In this document: positions 26,430 to 28,102 of the stretch, piece by piece | How positions within the stretch are numbered: the first letter of the stretch is position 1 | How the letters are laid out: each line of letters opens with the position of its first letter | NCBI GenBank assembly: GCA_018985235.1 | Contig: JADGIG010000058.1 | Span: forward strand, 1-28,102 | DNA from: Sanchytrium tribonematis | Lineage: Eukaryota > Sanchytriomycota > Sanchytriomycetes > Sanchytriales > Sanchytriaceae | DNA: 28,102 nucleotides | Direction: 5' to 3' | The notes under the pieces: generated by a model | Seen by the model: only the letters and a program-made list of their open reading frames with translations | Told to the model about the DNA's origin: nothing | Databases searched by the model: none | Made by a program: the position numbers and the translations under genes

Positions 26430-28053
26430 TTATTCTGCCAAGAAGTAAGAATGTGCATCCACTAAGTTAGATAACTCGTGAATCTTTTCGAGACCACCAG
26501 GTATAGAATATAAATCTTTCGGGAAATCCGGTTCAGATTTTGGAAGTGCCTAAATAAAAACGTATTACGAAATCAGTATCGAATAAGGAATGTGCGGACA
26601 TTATCAAATGTGCAGTCAAATGATTGACTATCAGTGTTCGAAGATAGTCATCAGACAAAAACGGCTGTATATTAGATACAAATGATGCTTCTGTTGATTT
26701 AAAATCTAGCATTGCCAGGGTAATAATTTGCTTCAGATCATCGATTCCTTTGACGACAAGACTTAGAACGTCCTCGTTGCAGTTTAGCGCATCAGACACG
26801 TGTAAAAAGCCAAGATTAGGTGAAGTGACAAAAAGCGTGTATAAACTTCCATACGTTACGTAATTTTCAAATTTCAAAGGTATGTCAGAAGGGCTTTGTA
26901 AAATTAATAACGGCATGTTATGAAAGTTTGGAAGATTGAATTTCCTATTTCCAGGCGAATCTATCATAAGAATCAATGGCTTTCTGGTAAAAGGTAACAG
27001 ATCTAATGGATATAAAGCATTTGTTTCTATAGAATCTCTATCTTGAGTAGATCCAGCCGTGTCAATGCAGCTCAAACCTACATTGTAAAACGACCCGAAT
27101 GCATTTAGCGCATTATCTTGAGTCTGTAGCTTTTGTGAAAAAGCATCTGAAGAAATATATACAAATAAAGTCGAGCTTGCCTGTTTAAATGCACCTGATA
27201 AAAATGTAGATAAACTAGAAAATGAGGGTCTGTAGAGCAGATATTTTTTGGGAAACGAAGGATTTGCAACAGAACTAGCACTAGAATTGCTTTTGTTCAC
27301 TTCCAAAACCTGCAATATTCGATACATGTCAATCGTTAATTCGCTACATTTGATTTGAGATAAGTGACCTCCAATGATTAGGGATTCACCAAGAACGAGT
27401 CCTTTAGAAGGCGGATTCGATGCTGGTAGACGAAGGGAATCTATTGCTTTTGCTTGAGGGTTAGAATTCATGAGACAATGAGTAAATGCTGTAATTTCCT
27501 GCAGAACAAGATGCCACTCTTTGGCGTCATCTGATTGGAACGTATCTGAATACTGATCTATAAGCACTCTTAATTCATTATACAATTCAGTGGTCAGTTT
27601 CAAATCATTACACAACAAGCAAACAATACAATATCTACAGTAGTATCGAAGTTTCTTCACTACCAGTGTAGGATTTTTGAGCTCAAAGAGGTTGTTAAAA
27701 TATTGTCTGTCCCGAATAGCATCATAAAATACCTTCGATTCGTATAAATATGTAGTATCAGAGGTCCTTAAATAATAATGATAATATAGCTGGCCAATTT
27801 TAGATGCTATTTCTCCAATTTCGTATCTCTTTAGTTGGTATTCGTCATTTAAAAGTTGTCGATGCACTTGCTGAAATCTCCAAAGCCTTGAAAAAAGCTC
27901 AAATGTTTTTTGAAAATACGATTGCCACTGCTTATTCGTGCTTAATGGGCTTAGATCTCGTAACTGATTGAACAATTGATGAGATTTTTCGAGCATGTAG
28001 GTAAACTCGGAAACTATTTCGTTGCTGGCTTCCTTTGAATTTTCCTTCGACAT
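26430..28053 (-). CDS. SCAI: SCAI homologue (exons 28053-26569, 26549-26430)
   Basis: SCAI (suppressor of cancer cell invasion) was described in animals as a nuclear cofactor that inhibits the MRTF/SRF pathway and as a factor in double-strand break repair. Its function in fungi is unknown to me. The spliced protein has 534 residues and matches the family along its length: KQWQSYFQKTFELFSRLWRFQQ, LKRYEIGEIASKIGQLYYHY, LVVKKLRYYCRYCIVCLL, KCSELTIDMYRILQVLE, KYLLYRPSFSSL, PLDLLPFTRKPLILMIDS and GSLYTLFVTSP. The unspliced frame ends with VIRFYLGTSKI. Removing 19 nt replaces this with ALPKSEPDFP and a tail ending HELSNLVDAHSYFLAE, which parallels the known SCAI C-terminus. AATAAA contains the TAA stop. 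Confidence 0.92.
26550..26568 (-). other. 19-nt intron in the SCAI gene (phase 0)
   Basis: On the coding strand the element is GTAATACGTTTTTATTTAG. It follows the FDTDF codons. Removal yields a 39-residue tail resembling the SCAI C-terminus; retention ends the protein 11 codons later. Confidence 0.9.
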
Positions 28054-28102
28054 TGTATTAAAAATTAATAGCCAAAAATTTATTTGATAATTTACTTTCT
28101 TC

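Noticed and set aside
1-28102. tRNA or rRNA genes, transposons, CRISPR arrays, bacterial operon signals
   Set aside because: No B-box-like sequence, terminal repeats, regularly spaced repeats or Shine-Dalgarno pattern was seen in any gap.

Overview
The window is a very compact piece of a eukaryotic nuclear genome. I read 23 protein genes in 28.1 kb. By my own sum about 94% of the bases are coding, and no gap reaches 200 bp. The organism looks like an early-diverging fungus. Fungal marks are a STE12-type factor (STE domain plus two C-terminal C2H2 fingers), a Cdc12-type septin with its coiled-coil tail, and a secreted protein with repeated Kre9/Knh1-like segments. Other genes, such as an Ena/VASP-like actin regulator and SCAI, are not typical of yeasts and moulds. 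The AT-rich, gene-dense character fits Cryptomycota/Rozella-like or similar zoosporic lineages, but I cannot name the species. ATP synthase OSCP implies a respiring mitochondrion.

The main discovery is a class of ultrashort introns. Six genes (septin, RasGEF, cyclic-nucleotide phosphodiesterase, NIPA, Kre9-like, SCAI) each look broken in a conserved region or lose a conserved terminus. Each is restored by removing exactly 19 nt that begin GTA and end TAG. All six have T at position 12 and A at position 14, five bases before the final G, a candidate branch point. Because 19 is 3n+1, a missed intron of this length would break an ORF, so the other 17 genes probably lack one inside their conserved bodies.

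Layout. 1-4.0 kb: small unknown gene, STE12, Cdc12 septin, small Cys-rich protein. 4.0-9.3 kb: PH-REM-RasGEF protein, coiled-coil protein, phosphodiesterase, NIPA Mg2+ transporter. 9.4-12.2 kb: RBM25-like splicing factor, TRAPP subunit BET3, a four-TM protein, OSCP. 12.4-18.4 kb: Kre9-like secreted protein, long-form tRNase Z, coiled-coil protein, eIF2B-beta. 18.4-23.5 kb: secretory glycosyltransferase-like protein, Ena/VASP-like protein, ERB1. 23.6-28.1 kb: SANT/poly-Q nuclear protein, ERCC1/RAD10, a 68-residue protein, SCAI.

The genes are mostly unrelated housekeeping and signalling functions. What unites them is compaction. Convergent stop codons lie 2-36 bp apart, tandem neighbours as little as 17-19 bp apart, and in six genes the AATAAA hexamer overlaps the stop codon. 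I saw no tRNA, rRNA, mobile element, CRISPR array or transposon. Where an ORF could only be extended upstream through a non-ATG codon, I moved the start to the first in-frame ATG.
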